Assembly: GCA_003550325.1 (NCBI GenBank)
Contig: QKWP01001141.1
Coordinates: 45,767 to 109,766 of the forward strand
Length of the DNA: 64,000 bases
Origin: Gigaspora rosea
Taxonomy: Eukaryota > Glomeromycota > Glomeromycetes > Diversisporales > Gigasporaceae
Direction: 5' to 3'
The notes below the pieces were generated by a model, which was not told the DNA's origin, made no database searches, and saw only the letters and a program-made list of their open reading frames with translations. The position numbers were made by a program, and so were the translations under genes. Below are positions 1 to 10,414 of the stretch, in pieces; position 1 is the first letter of the stretch; every line of letters starts with the position of its first letter.

Positions 1-2
1 GG

Positions 3-203
3 AGGTTCGATGTACAAGTCGAATGGTATTTGTTACGTTTGTATCGCAACTTCATGGCACCATTTTTAAGGCAATATGGATTGACGGGTTTAAAGGGCCT
101 CGATAATTCTAAAGATATAAAACAAGAATTCTTTAGCTTTTTTTTTTTTTTAAGTACAAAATTTGTAATGGGCATACAGTTCGATGATATTATAATACTG
201 TAA
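3..203 (+). CDS. 3' end of an unidentified gene, cut by the window edge
   Basis: One frame is open from base 3 to a TAA at 201-203 and gives 66 residues. The first half looks protein-like (it includes WYLLRLYRNFMAPFLRQYG and a following GLTGLKGLDNSKDIKQEF). The second half runs through a T-tract that gives a run of Phe, so the true end may be earlier or a splice may intervene. I do not recognise the family. The sequence after it is AT-rich and non-coding. Composition and frame openness are the only support. Confidence 0.35.
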   Translation, partial: RFDVQVEWYLLRLYRNFMAPFLRQYGLTGLKGLDNSKDIKQEFFSFFFFLSTKFVMGIQFDDIIIL

Positions 204-309
204 TATTGTAATTAACGTGTTACACTATAATAAATTAAAAAAAATTGTTTACATAATTATTTTTTTGATTTGTTTCGCGGATCTGAGTTGTGTTGATGTG
301 AAGATATAT

Positions 310-410
310 CCACAACTACCTGACCAAACTCGGTAAAATTTTTTTTATTTGAATTCTTTAAATCTATAGAATTCAAATAAAAAATTTTTATCGAGTTTGG
401 TAAGGTGGTT
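310..410. repeat. Small fold-back repeat, about 100 bp
   Basis: The two halves are inverted copies around a centre near 362. The outer part pairs CCACAACTACCTGACCAAAC with a GTTTGGTAAGGTGGTT-like end and the inner part pairs TTTGAATTC with GAATTCAAA. The same outer motif (ACCAAA..CGATAAAA / TTTTATCGA.TTTGGT) recurs in a hairpin at 28944-28995 and in a weaker form at about 32676-32800, so this is a dispersed family. No coding capacity. Confidence 0.6.
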
Positions 411-509
411 ACAAAGATATTTTGATTTAAAGGTTCGAAAATTATTAATTTTTTTTTAATGGATTCCCGAGTGTGATTTGTTTCTAGGTTATACAAAAAA
501 GTTGATGCA

Positions 510-650
510 TCCGACGTAATCACGTGATCGTGTGATCGTCAAAAATAGCGATCACGTGACTTTCTTGCAATTTAATTGGCTAAATGGCCAGAGATATATA
601 ACTTATATATCTCTGGCCAGAGATGCCTAAAAAAACCCATAATAATAATA
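510..650. repeat. Dispersed repeat with a conserved 32-bp hairpin (copy 1)
   Basis: The segment has CACGTGAC, then AATTTAATTGGCTAA, then a perfect hairpin at 587-618 (GGCCAGAGATATATAA and its complement) followed by AGAGATGCCTA. A second copy in the same order is at about 48030-48165. The shared order over 130 bp indicates one repeat family, probably a non-autonomous DNA element; its ends are not clear. Confidence 0.5.
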
Positions 651-658
651 AATAAAAA

Positions 659-735
659 GGGGTATAGCAATTTAGGAAGTTGGTAAGTTGTTACCCCAAG
701 TGGCAGATCGATGGTTCAAATCCCACTGATAATAC
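659..735 (+). repeat. tRNA-like Pol III promoter, possible SINE head
   Basis: GGTTCAAATCC at 713-723 fits the tRNA B-box consensus exactly. TAGCAATTTAG with GGTA just after it, at 664-684, resembles an A box and D-loop, and the spacing is tRNA-like. The two ends do not pair as an acceptor stem, so this is not an intact tRNA. A short (AAT)n run lies on both sides (about 640 and 1794). A tRNA-derived SINE head or a tRNA relic are the two options. Confidence 0.35.
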
Positions 736-739
736 TTTT

Positions 740-1593
740 GAAAAATAGATCTGTATTCTAGTAACTGTTTTCTGTTGATCGGTTGGGTACATTACCTGTA
801 GTTCTTGGTTACTATTTTGAATAGGAGCTTTTGGGTGAAATGTGTTTTGTAAGTGTTTTGTGATACAGACAAATCCAAGGAACTAAGAAAACGAAAACCC
901 ATTTGGCAAGTCTCTAGTAAGAAGGTAGCAAAGATCTTTGATGGTGCTACCAAAACTGGAATATTGGACCAGAGCTAAAGAACCAGACATCGAAATTAGG
1001 GACAAGGTCTACCAACCTGGCTGCCAAAATCATACCAGAAGAAAAGGACCTATGTTATAGAAGTAGGTACTAGGGTGAGAAAAACTATAATAGTATCTGA
1101 TGCTGAGTAAATTAATCCTTCCAGGCCAACTGGATTGGAAGTCTGGGATGTATTGGTAAAGGACCAGTAGAGAAATAATAGTGGGTACCAGGGTCAGAGC
1201 AAACCTTACAAGAGCAAAAGTAGGTAACAGTAGTGGTTGTAGGGGTATCCCCTAACTGCAAGTTGTTTGTCTCGGTGAATGTGTAAGTTACTGAAGTGTA
1301 AATAATACCTGTGTGGTACAGGAACTGCTCTACCAAGTCTTTCGCCAAGAAAAACAGGACCAGAAATAATTGGCTAGGTCCTAAAGATATGGATAAGCAT
1401 CCGAAACTGGCTGACTGACTTATGTAATAGGCCTGTTTCAGTGATACAGGATGGGTTGGCAGGAGAGACAGGGATCAGAGGGTTTAAATAGGCAATCCCC
1501 TAGTTGGTTGTAGGTATAGCAGCTAGTGTAGAACCTTCAGGTGGACTACTTAAATTAGACAACCAAAAGATGTACGTGTGGCTAGTTATATTC
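740..1593. other. Stretch without a recognisable gene
   Basis: This piece is less AT-rich than its surroundings and could be the body of an element or a decayed gene. A minus-strand open frame at 1112-1348 is rich in Thr and Tyr and has a CSCKVC motif, but I recognise no domain and see no convincing splice partners. Confidence 0.3.
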
Positions 1594-1784
1594 TCATCAA
1601 TATAACAAATACTGGTAGCTCCCTTGGGACACTGACGGCCCTAATATCTTGAATAAAATTTTCTAAGTCCCAAGATGGACACTTTAACNTCATCAATATA
1701 ACAAATACTGGTAGCTCCCTTGGGACACTGACGGCCCTAATATCTTGAATAAAATTTTCTAAGTCCCAAGATGGACACTTTAAC
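1594..1784. repeat. 95-bp perfect direct duplication around a single N
   Basis: Bases 1594-1688 and 1690-1784 are identical and separated by one N at 1689. This is what remains when two overlapping contig ends are joined without merging. It is probably an assembly artefact rather than a biological tandem repeat. The same pattern occurs at 58014-58213. Confidence 0.85.
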
Positions 1785-2129
1785 AAAAAAAATAATAATA
1801 ATAACTAGGAAAATGGAAACCATTTAGGGTCCGAAGGACCAAATATAAGCCAATAGGCATCAGTTGGATTGTTTTGATTGTTGTTTTTTTACATTACACC
1901 TGATATAGCCAATCAAAATTCGTAATTTGCGGACACACACACAAGCAGGTCACTATGACTCTACCGTAATGTCCTTCGGACAATAAATAAATAAATATAA
2001 ATTTTATATTAAATTGTGAAACCTTGTGAAATATTGCAAAAACTGTAAAAAGTATAATTTTGTAAATATGTATATTGTTTATTTATTTTTTAAAAAATTT
2101 CAAAAATTTGCAAAATATTGTAAAAACAT

Positions 2130-3490
2130 CACAAAATAGCAAATCTTACATTTTTGATTCTCCTGCACTTACTTTTTTGATACTTCTGTATGTACCCCAA
2201 AATTACTTTACTTTTTTAATACCGATCTGCATATATACATGTGACTTGTATTATACAAAGGCCCAGTGCATTGTTTTTGCAAAAATAATGTTTGATTACA
2301 CGCTGCTAATGTTGTATAACATTACACGAGTCTAATTTTGCCCGGCATTAAGCTTAATGCTGGTGGGCACTATCATGATAATAACCCTGGTGGGGTTAGA
2401 CATAATTCCGGCCCACCCTAACCCTAAATCTAGGAACCCTAAAAACAAATTGTTCGAAGCAACATCCAATCACAGTACATATACTAGATGCATATGTTGT
2501 GTAACCAATATATGTACTGTGATTGGATGTTGCTTCCTAGATATAGGGTTAGGGTGGGCCGGAATTATGTCTAACCCTCCGAGGGCATTATTATGATAGT
2601 GCCCACCAGCATTAAGCTTAATGCCGGGTTAGGGTACCACTAGATTTAGGGTTAGGGTGGGCCGGAATTATGTCTAACCCCACCGGGGGCATTATCATGA
2701 TAGTGCCCACTAGCTAGTGATACAAATCAATGAAAATTTTTCAATCGATTAGTTGATAGATCATTTTATCCAACTAATCGATTAATCGATTTTATTCAAC
2801 TAATCGATTAGTTGGCGATTAATCAACTAATCGATTAATTGATTAGTTGACTAATCGATTGACCAATCGATTAATTGAATAAATAATAAACGAAACTTGG
2901 TAAAATACACATAAGGTAGCAACTGAAAACAGTCGAGTTGACATTCTTATATAATCAGTTGATTAAATGACCAATTGACTAATCGATTAATTAGTCGATT
3001 AATTAATTAGTTGGCCAATCGATTAATCGATTAGTCGACTAATCGATTAATCGACTAAGTTGGGTCTGTAAAATTCAAATCGATTAGTTGTCAACTTTAC
3101 AACTAATCAATTAATTCGATTTTCGATTTGTATCACTACCACTAGCATTAAGCTTAATGCCGGTTAGGGTACTACTAGATTTAGGGTTAGGGTGGGCCGG
3201 AATTATGTCTAACCTGCCGGGGGCATTATCATGATAGTGCCCACCAACATTAAGCTTAATGCTGGGCAAAATTAGACTTGTGAAACGTTATATGACATTA
3301 GTGGCGTGTAACTAAAAATTATTTTTGCAAAAACAATGTACTGGGCCTTTGTATAACACAAGTCACATGTATATATGCAGATCGGTATCAAAAAAGTAAA
3401 GTAATTTTGGGGTACATACAGGAGTATCAAAAAAGTAAGTGCAGGAGTATCAAAAATGTAAGATTTGCCACAAAATATGTAAAATATTAC
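2130..3490. mobile_element. Nested inverted-repeat element with telomere-like tracts
   Basis: An outer inverted repeat pairs about 2130-2390 with about 3225-3490; both arms share the CTTTACTTTTTTAATACCGA type sequence, AAGGCCCAGTGCATTG and AAGCTTAATGC. Inside, 2340-2628 is a second palindrome ending in GGCATTAAGCTTAATGC. A unit of about 106 bp beginning AGCATTAAGCTTAATGCCGG and carrying TTTAGGGTTAGGGTGGGCC is repeated, with later starts at about 2608, 3143 and 3249. A third element (2717-3136) sits inside. Minus- and plus-strand open frames here are by-products of the repeats. Confidence 0.65.
2717..3136. mobile_element. MITE of the GTGATACAAATCGA family, copy 1
   Basis: Ends are GTGATACAAATC and GATTTGTATCAC, flanked on both sides by TA (2715-2716 and 3137-3138), the target duplication expected of Tc1/mariner-type elements. 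The interior is built largely of inverted and direct repeats of AACTAATCGATTA. It interrupts a repeated unit of the surrounding element, so it is the younger insertion. Two relatives are at 4590-5020 and 63402-63928. Confidence 0.85.
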
Positions 3491-3499
3491 TTTCTGTAA

Positions 3500-4130
3500 C
3501 CCCCAAGGGGAAATAATTAAATAAAGATTTGCAATTTTTTTTATTTGGTCTATTTTGCAATATCTTACAATATATTTCAAAATATTTTAAAATAAATTCT
3601 ATTATATTATATAATAAATTTTGAAATATACTGCATTGATTGTAAGAATTTCATAATATTACAGGGACATAGTAACTTATATAAGATTATATATAATTTG
3701 CTAATATGGTAGATTTAGGTCACAGATAGTCAAAAATGTCTAAATCTGTAGTAATTAAAATAAAGTATAAGAGTGAATCTATTTGTAACCATGGTTACAG
3801 TTTCGAGCCAATCAAATTGCTAGATTAGGTATGACAAAAAAATTCAAAAAATTACAAATCGCAATAACTTCAAATTGTGCCTATGAAACCAATATTTTTT
3901 TCTAGCTAAAAATGCTTCTTAAAGTGTTTTATTATATAATAAACCTTTTTCTAACTCTAAATCTAATCCTAACCCTAATCTGGTTACTGTCACCGCCGGT
4001 GACAAGCACATTTTTCAAAGTATAATATTGTATCATATAATATACAAATATATATTTAATAAAAAGTCTTCACACTACCAATAGTCAAAAAAACTTTCCC
4101 CAACGATCACTTGTACCGGATTTTCTCATA
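3500..4130. other. AT-rich stretch, no gene seen
   Basis: The sequence is AT-rich with short TAACCCTAA-like tracts near 3955-3985 and no supported coding region. It separates the nested element from an old inverted duplication. Confidence 0.4.
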
Positions 4131-4189
4131 TATGAAAACAAAAATTTGCTAGAGTTGTATGAAGAAGCGATACAAAATAACAGTTTTTA

Positions 4190-4540
4190 TGCAGGTTAAC
4201 CAAGGGTTTCTGGTCTATCGCCTTTGGGACTCCTATATATATTTGGCATGCAAACCAAAAGCGTTAGTATACAAGATAACTGGCAGGAGGTGGCACTCTT
4301 GTATACAAAATCTTGAAGAAAAAAGTTTTTCGTCAAAAAGTTTTTTGTATAAGGCTTAATGGAGAACAGCAAATGAGTTTTACACTACACTCCTTTGAAA
4401 ATCTAAAGGACATGAACCGAACTCCACTCCCATATTCTCACTTTTCTCAGGTTTTTTTTAAAGAATATTTTTGCCGATGTAAAAGTGGGAAATCCAGCTT
4501 ACCCCCTCCAAAAGATCGGTATTGTTTACAATTCTGAATT
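4190..4540 (+). pseudogene. Gene fragment, paralogous to the one at 7790-8200
   Basis: Short frames give DSYIYLACKPKALVY and later MSFTLHSFENL...PPPKDRYC. The inverted partner at 7790-8200 gives DSFIYLASKPEASVVQDNWQ and MSFSSLSLRFL...PPSKDWHC. Conservation at the protein level in two frames suggests both derive from a real gene. The frames are interrupted and I cannot name the family. Confidence 0.4.
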
Positions 4541-4589
4541 GGGAACAAAGTCATAAGAAATCACATTCTGCCACGTGTACACTGAAGTA

Positions 4590-5020
4590 GTGATACAAAT
4601 CGATAAAAATTTTTCAATCAATTAGTTGATAGATTATTTTATCCAACTAATCGATTAATCGATTTTATTCAACTAATCGATTAGTTGGCCAATCGATTAA
4701 TCGACTAATCGATTAGTTGACTAATCGATTGACCAACTAATGATTAGTTGAATAAATAATAAACAAAACTTGGTAAAATACATATAAGGTAGCAACTGAA
4801 ACAGCCGGGTTGATATTCTTATATGATCAGTTGATTAAATGACCAATTGTCTAGTCGATTAATTGACCAATTGACTAGTCAATTAATTGATTAGTTGGCC
4901 AATCGATTAATCGATTAGTCGACTAATCGATTAAGCGACTAAGTTGGGTCTGTAAAATTCAAATCGATTAGTTGTCAATTTTACAACTAATCGATTAATT
5001 CGGTTTTCGATTTGTATCAC
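4590..5020. mobile_element. MITE of the GTGATACAAATCGA family, copy 2
   Basis: Ends are GTGATACAAATCGAT and ATCGATTTGTATCAC-like, flanked by TA at 4588-4589 and 5021-5022. The interior matches copy 1 (2717-3136) over most of its length, including TAAATAATAAACAAAACTTGG. It is inserted in the left arm of the inverted duplication and is absent from the right arm. Confidence 0.85.
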
Positions 5021-5330
5021 TAAACTGAAGACTGGCTTCAGTTTTAGAGGTTTTTTCTAGAAAATTCTTGCAGGGCTAACTCTACTCCGAAGATGATAAT
5101 AAATATAATATGAACTAAATTTAGAGTAAAGCTAGATTTAAGAGTACTGTATTATATAATTTTTAAACAATAGCTTATTCCTTTTTAATTTTACTTTCTT
5201 TTTTTTGTCTTCTCTATCTTTTCTTTTTTTTCTATTTTGTCTGTCTTGGTTTACGTTTAGGTGTTGTAGGTTTTTTCCCCCTTTCTTTTATCTTCTTTTT
5301 TTCGCATATTGGTTTTTTTCTTGTGATATG

Positions 5331-6419
5331 GATATAAATACTCCTTATTCTAGAGATTAGGTAGGGTAGATTAGAAAAAAGTTAGTAATCTTGATAGGTT
5401 AACAACTTCCAATCAGTGAACTAAAGACGGAACCTCCAGAAAGTTGGAGGCCCTCTAGGAAGATAAATTGTTGTTGCAATAATTGCGGATAGGTACTTCG
5501 GTAACTGAACGAGTTTTTATTATTAAAATTGGAGGATTATAGCCAGAAATATCTATAGGTGTAAAATCACCACATCTGATATATAATAAAGGCAGGATTA
5601 TTAACAAAAAAAAAATAAAATAAAATAAAAATAAAAAGTTTTTAAGGCACAACCTTATCTTAAAAAGGAAAAAAAATTTTTTTATACTCCCTTCTGTGTT
5701 TCTGATAACCACTTCCCAACATTGTCAAAATTCTGACAAGTTAGTCTGCATTAGATTAAAGTTAGGATTAGTTCTGGTCAATTTTTGTTGGGATTTTATT
5801 GTTCAAAAAGTGGTTGTTAAAAAAATAATAAAGACCCATTGGGCCATTATGCATATAGAGTTTGTATTCCATGTTTAATGTTTTTTATATAGATCAACTT
5901 TAACTGCATAATAATAATGCATATATATAGGTTTCAAAATAAGCTAGGTTGGGCTAGATATTTGTAAACTTAGGCCCAAACCCAATAAAGTTTATATGCC
6001 TGGTCCAACCTAGAAATGGTAAATAATTTGATAGTTTAATTGAAATTTAAATGGCTCTAAGCTATTAAATCATAACAAGATCATTTTGGTTATTAAGTTC
6101 ATTTAGGTCATTGGCATATAAAATAATTTTATTGGTCAAATTGCTCATATAAAAAGTTATCAAACTTTATTACTTTCCTTATTGATAATCTTAACTATAT
6201 ATTAAAGTCCCAAATTTTACTTCAATTAATATTTATGTCTTAAGTAAGGTGTTCAAAATATGCGATTTATTATTTCGAACAACCTTACTTAAGACATAAA
6301 TATATATATTTTTTTTAACTCTTTGACAGTCTTGTCAGTACCTTTATTTTAGATATTAGATATATAATATAACTAAACTATACTAATTACTTATTATCAA
6401 TACTATATCTATAGCAGGT
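5331..6419. other. AT-rich intergenic stretch with one small palindrome
   Basis: No gene is supported. A fold-back lies at about 6234-6299, where TATGTCTTAAGTAAGGTGTT pairs with AACAACCTTACTTAAGACATA across a short centre. A minus-strand frame at 5455-5712 is dominated by Phe, Leu and Ile from T-tracts and is not convincing. Confidence 0.4.
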
Positions 6420-6427
6420 CCGGCATC

Positions 6428-7217
6428 TAGGCCTCCGCATGGGCCGGGTAGGGCCAGGTAATAAAAATACCCTAGCCCTACCCGTTTGTGTAAGGGCTTG
6501 ACTTCCAAGCTCTTACCCTTACCCTAGGGCTTAGAACTCAATGCTCTAGCCTGGCTCTCAAAGCCCGTAGGTACCCACGGGCTTTTATTGACCAGTTGTA
6601 CCTATGCTTTTCGATGTGAATAATTTATTTATTTCAAATACTTAGATTAATAATACACTAAATTTGTGAATATTCTTGTAACGGATTTGATCTAGACGAC
6701 CCAAACTGATCTGGTTATAGTAATTTAGTATATGGGTCATGACCTATATAATAAATTTACTATAGCCAGATCAGTTTTGGGTCGTTCAGATCAAACCCGT
6801 TAGGAGCATTGAAATATCTTATCTTAAATATTTAAACTAATAAATATTTTTTATGCGATAGATTAGTGTTCTTTATACTCAACCTAAAGTTATAAAGCAT
6901 AGATATTCACAAATTGATAGTTACTGGTATTTCAATAAACATTCTTTATCTCACATATTTCTTAAATAAAATAGGTATCAAGTATGGATCGACATTAACA
7001 TACATTAGCCAATTATATGAGCTGATATTCACGTGAAATATGTATAACGGGTACCTGCAGTACTACCCTCGCCCTACCCGTCTGTGTAAGGGCCCATGTC
7101 TCAAGCCCTTACCCTTACCTTAGGGCCTGGGATTCAATACCCTAAATACCCTAACCCGGCCCTTTGTGGTCCTACCTGCGGGTACCCATGGGTAGCCCAG
7201 GCCTGTGCGGAGGTCTA
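6428..7217. mobile_element. hAT-like non-autonomous element, 790 bp
   Basis: Termini TAGGCCTCCGCA and (complement of the right end) TAGACCTCCGCA form imperfect TIRs. The 8-bp sequence CCGGCATC flanks both sides (6420-6427 and 7218-7225), as expected for a hAT target duplication. Subterminal GC-rich blocks (CCCTACCCG, TTACCCTTACC) are repeated at both ends, and an inner palindrome at about 6690-6800 pairs GATCTAGACGACCCAAACTG with its complement. No transposase is encoded. Confidence 0.8.
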
Positions 7218-7225
7218 CCGGCATC

Positions 7226-7396
7226 ACTCGAATACTTCAAGAGCACCTTAGTGCGACCTATCGCACTGCCTTACTGATAAGACAAACAATTTTGTCAGCC
7301 CCCTCAAAGAGCGACATAGGATTTCTCTTCAAATCCCTCTCACCTAGCATTAATGGTGAGGATAACCAAACTATACAAGAAAAACATTGTAGCTAA
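7226..7396 (+). pseudogene. Short coding-like tail next to the hAT-like insertion
   Basis: From the edge of the hAT-like element to a TAG at 7394-7396 one frame is open and reads protein-like (ITRILQEHLSATYRTALLIR, then KSDIGFLFKSLSPSINGED). It may be the end of a gene whose upstream part was separated by the insertion. Family unknown; the support is weak. Confidence 0.25.
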
Positions 7397-7399
7397 GAA

Positions 7400-8260
7400 A
7401 ATAAAAGGGTAATGAAAAAAAAGAGAGAAATACTACAAACCCTAAACGATATACCAAAAAACAAACAAAATAAAATGACTACAAGATGAAAGAAACGAAG
7501 AAAAATTCTATCACTAATGATGGAAAGCTAACAAAATGAAAACAAACAACGAAAAGAAAAAAAAAAAAGAAACAAAAAAGAAAACAGAAATAGAAGTAAA
7601 CCTAAATTTGAAATCAATGATAAAAATTATATAATACTGTGCAAGAAAACGCCTTGCCAAAGTATTATATGTATATAAAAAAGAAAACTAAAAGAACATT
7701 CTGGAATTTAATCTCCATAGATCCGCCTACTCCATTGCGTCACATCCCATTACGCATCCATTCCTGTTTATTCACTTGCATGCCTTCTTCCCGATTAGGA
7801 TAGGAACAACAATGCCAATCTTTTGAAGGGGGTACGCCGAATTTTCCACTTTTCGTCAAAAATTTTAGCAAAACTGACTTCTAGCAAGAATATAATAGTG
7901 GGTATATGGTTGAATAAGTTCTTGTAACCAAAAACCTTAAAGAGAGTGATGAAAAACTCATTTTTCTTAGTTCACTACCTAGCCAAGCTATAATCACCTT
8001 CGTCAACGAAAGTTTTCTTTTTTACTTCCACTAGAATTTCTTGTACCAAGGGCACCCTGCCAGTTATCTTGCACAACCGACGCTTCTGGCTTGCTTGCTA
8101 AATATATAAAGGAGTCCCCAATAACACAAGGAAGGTTGACCTTTATAAAAACTAGTATTACTAGCTGCTTCGTCTTTTACTAATGAAAATTTTTTGTTTT
8201 TCTTTTGTTCGGAATTTGTACAAGTGATCGACAGGAAGAGTGAAGACATAAATATTAATT
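7400..8260. repeat. Right arm of the old inverted duplication
   Basis: It pairs in inverted orientation with 4140-5330, and it lacks the MITE found there. A gene fragment (minus strand, 7790-8200) lies inside. Purine-rich sequence at 7400-7610 corresponds to the pyrimidine-rich tract at about 5180-5320 of the left arm. Confidence 0.5.
7790..8200 (-). pseudogene. Gene fragment, paralogous to 4190-4540
   Basis: On the minus strand a frame gives GDSFIYLASKPEASVVQDN followed by WQGALGTRNSSGS, and a second frame gives MSFSSLSLRFLVTRTY and later GKFGVPPSKDWHCCSYPN. Similar peptides occur in the inverted partner. Stops break the frames. I do not recognise the protein. Confidence 0.4.
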
Positions 8261-8506
8261 GACTTATAGCTACAATTATAGATTATATTTTAATTTTGTT
8301 TGGTGGCCAATTCTGATTGGCTAAAGGCATTAGAATATTAGTTAACGTATGTTAAATGACCTAGGTTATTTGAACCTCAAAATGACCCAATGACTACCGG
8401 TAGTCATTTGTCATTTGGGTCATTTGGGTTATTTCAGGTCATCACTGAAGTAGTCCCATGATAAAATCACATAATTGAACTGTATAGATAAACTGCGTAT
8501 TACTAA

Positions 8507-8937
8507 GACATATGAGCTGATTTATGGAATTGCCAATAATTTTGATATACTAATCTATTTTTGAATAATTTTATTACCAAAATGTTGGTCTCGATGAGAC
8601 GGTTCTAATGAATCCAAAATTATCAAAATCCAATTACAGGATCCCAAGATAATTAAGATTTTGTATAATTTTATATTAACTTTTACTATGTAGACAATCA
8701 ACGTATGGATTGGTTTTCATATATGAAAACCAATCCATACGTTGATTGTCTACATAGTAAAAGTTAATAGTAAAATTATACAAAACTTAATTATCTTGGG
8801 ATCCTGTGATTAGATTTTGATAATCTTGGATTCATTAGAACCATCTCATCGAGACCAACATTTTGGTAATAAAATTATTCAAAAATAGATTAGTATATCA
8901 AAAGTTATTGGCAATTCCATAAATCAGCCTATATGAA
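8507..8937. mobile_element. Long perfect-centre palindrome (fold-back element)
   Basis: Two arms of about 215 bp meet at about 8722 with essentially no spacer (the centre reads TTTTCATATATGAAAA). The arms differ by only a few bases. The motif ACCAAAATGTTGGTCTCGAT with ATCCAAAAT and ACAGGATCC downstream is shared with the much larger palindrome at 45169-47227, so both belong to one family. Confidence 0.75.
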
Positions 8938-9086
8938 AAGTATTAGATACATTTCTAGACTTTATTAATTCATTAATTTTGTATTCTAAGAATCAACAAA
9001 TGGATTAATGTATAACACAATTCTATTTATTATATATTTTCATAACTTTTGTTATTATTTGACTTGCTAATATGCAATTCGTTTTA

Positions 9087-9996
9087 TTAGGGTGGTAATC
9101 AAATCGCCAACAATCACTTCACAGACATCAATCTACATCAACAATCATTTTACCGACAAGCTTTTTTTACCGATACAAAATTCGCCAATACTTGATTTAC
9201 TGACAAGTTCCTTTTCACCAACAAGTTGATTTTACCGACACACACTTCATCGACAATTATATTTACCAACAAAACAACTTACCGACAAGCTTATTTTACC
9301 GAAAATAGAATCTACCGACAAGCTTATTCTACCGACAATACAATTCGTCGACAATACGATTGCTGACAATACAATTGCTGACAATACAACTCGTTGACAT
9401 ATGAGACTATAGCAATGTAATAAACTACTAAGAATAATTACGTATTATGCAATTTATTAATAATGACAATAAAAATTGCACATTTTATTAATGACGATAA
9501 TAATAATTATTGTCATGGTTGATGCTGAAGTTATGACCTATTTTAATATAAAATTTTAAAATTTTCTTTGGATGTTTTTTTCGTCTTTGTCTTATAGAGT
9601 TAGGGTAGGGTTTGGTATAGATTTCATATTTAGAGTATATGTGGATTTTAGCAGGGCTTATAGTTTCAAATCGAGACCCTATAACTTTAGCATCAACCAT
9701 GATACTTAAGGCATCTGGCGAATTGTTTGTCGGCGAATTGTTTGTCGGTAAATTGTATTGTCGGTAGAATAATCTTGTTGGTAAATTCTATTTCTGGTAA
9801 AATGAACTTGTCGGTAAGTTGATTTTGTCGGTAAAATTAACTGTCAGTGAAGTGTGTGTCAGTAAAATCAATGTGTCGGTGAAAACATGCTTGTCGGCAA
9901 ATCAAGTATCAGCGAGTTATTTGTTGGTAAAAAAAGCTTGTCGGTAAAATGGTTGTCGGTGTAGTGTTATATCTGTAAAGTGATTGTTGGTGAAAT
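9087..9996. mobile_element. Palindromic element with arrays of ACCGACAA subterminal motifs
   Basis: The left 320 bp carries many copies of TTTACCGACAA-type units spaced by roughly 12-25 bp, and the right 280 bp carries the complement TTGTCGGTAAA. The end sequences also match inverted (CACCAACAATCACTT-like). The centre (about 9400-9715) is unique. The layout resembles the subterminal transposase-binding repeats of DNA transposons. A minus-strand frame in the centre (9488-9700) has no recognisable domain. Confidence 0.7.
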
Positions 9997-10414
9997 AATA
10001 CGAATCCGTTTTATTATTACCATCATAATAAGATATGCAATTCGCATTCACTAAAAGCAAAAGGCATTTTAAGCTTCAATGACTACATATATCGATATTA
10101 ATAAATCAAAAAGTTTAATATGAAAGTCTAATCTTTTTTTTTAATCTGCAAATTTCACCTATAAAAATGGGTATTTCATTGATTTATTTTGTGATTATAG
10201 TAATTGCATTTTGAAGTGCCGGTAAGCTATTTATTCATATTTATAATATTAAATTAGTAAATAAAAAAATATTGTGCTAATTATCATTCCGATCTTTTTA
10301 AAAGATCGGCAATCTTTGGACCGGATGGATCGATTAACAGCCCTAATTATGGTTTTAGCTCAAATACCTTAATGCTGTAATAAATGTTATATATTGTATA
10401 TAAAATTAATGAAA
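9997..10414. other. Spacer downstream of ABCG copy A
   Basis: AT-rich non-coding sequence. The block AAAAGATCGGCAATCTTTGG at about 10300 is related to 15910-15935 and 23540-23565, so it belongs to the repeated ABCG array unit. At 10405-10417 the sequence AAATTAATGAAATTA is the empty version of the site where copies B and C carry a pogo-like MITE. Confidence 0.6.

Larger units (their letters stand above)
4140..5330. repeat. Left arm of an old inverted duplication
   Basis: Several blocks recur inverted in 7400-8260. These include a stretch with GGGACTCCTNTATATATTT and AAGATAACTGGCAGG, a block ending CCCCCTCCAAAAGATCGG (4502-4518 against about 7823-7840), the AGTACTGTATTATATAAT block near 5143, and a T/C-rich tract with GGTTTAC. 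The arms are diverged and the left one is interrupted by the MITE at 4590-5020. Whether this is one large fold-back element or a duplicated gene locus is open. Confidence 0.5.

Noticed and set aside
659-735. An intact tRNA gene
   Set aside because: The 5' and 3' ends do not form an acceptor stem and no proper anticodon arm is seen; only the B box is good.
1586-1786. Minus-strand frame with an internally repeated peptide
   Set aside because: The repeat is the 95-bp duplication around an N; it is an assembly product, not a repeat protein.
9087-9996. A CRISPR-like array
   Set aside because: The units are short, variable, irregularly spaced and mirrored in two arms; this is a transposon-type structure in a eukaryotic context.
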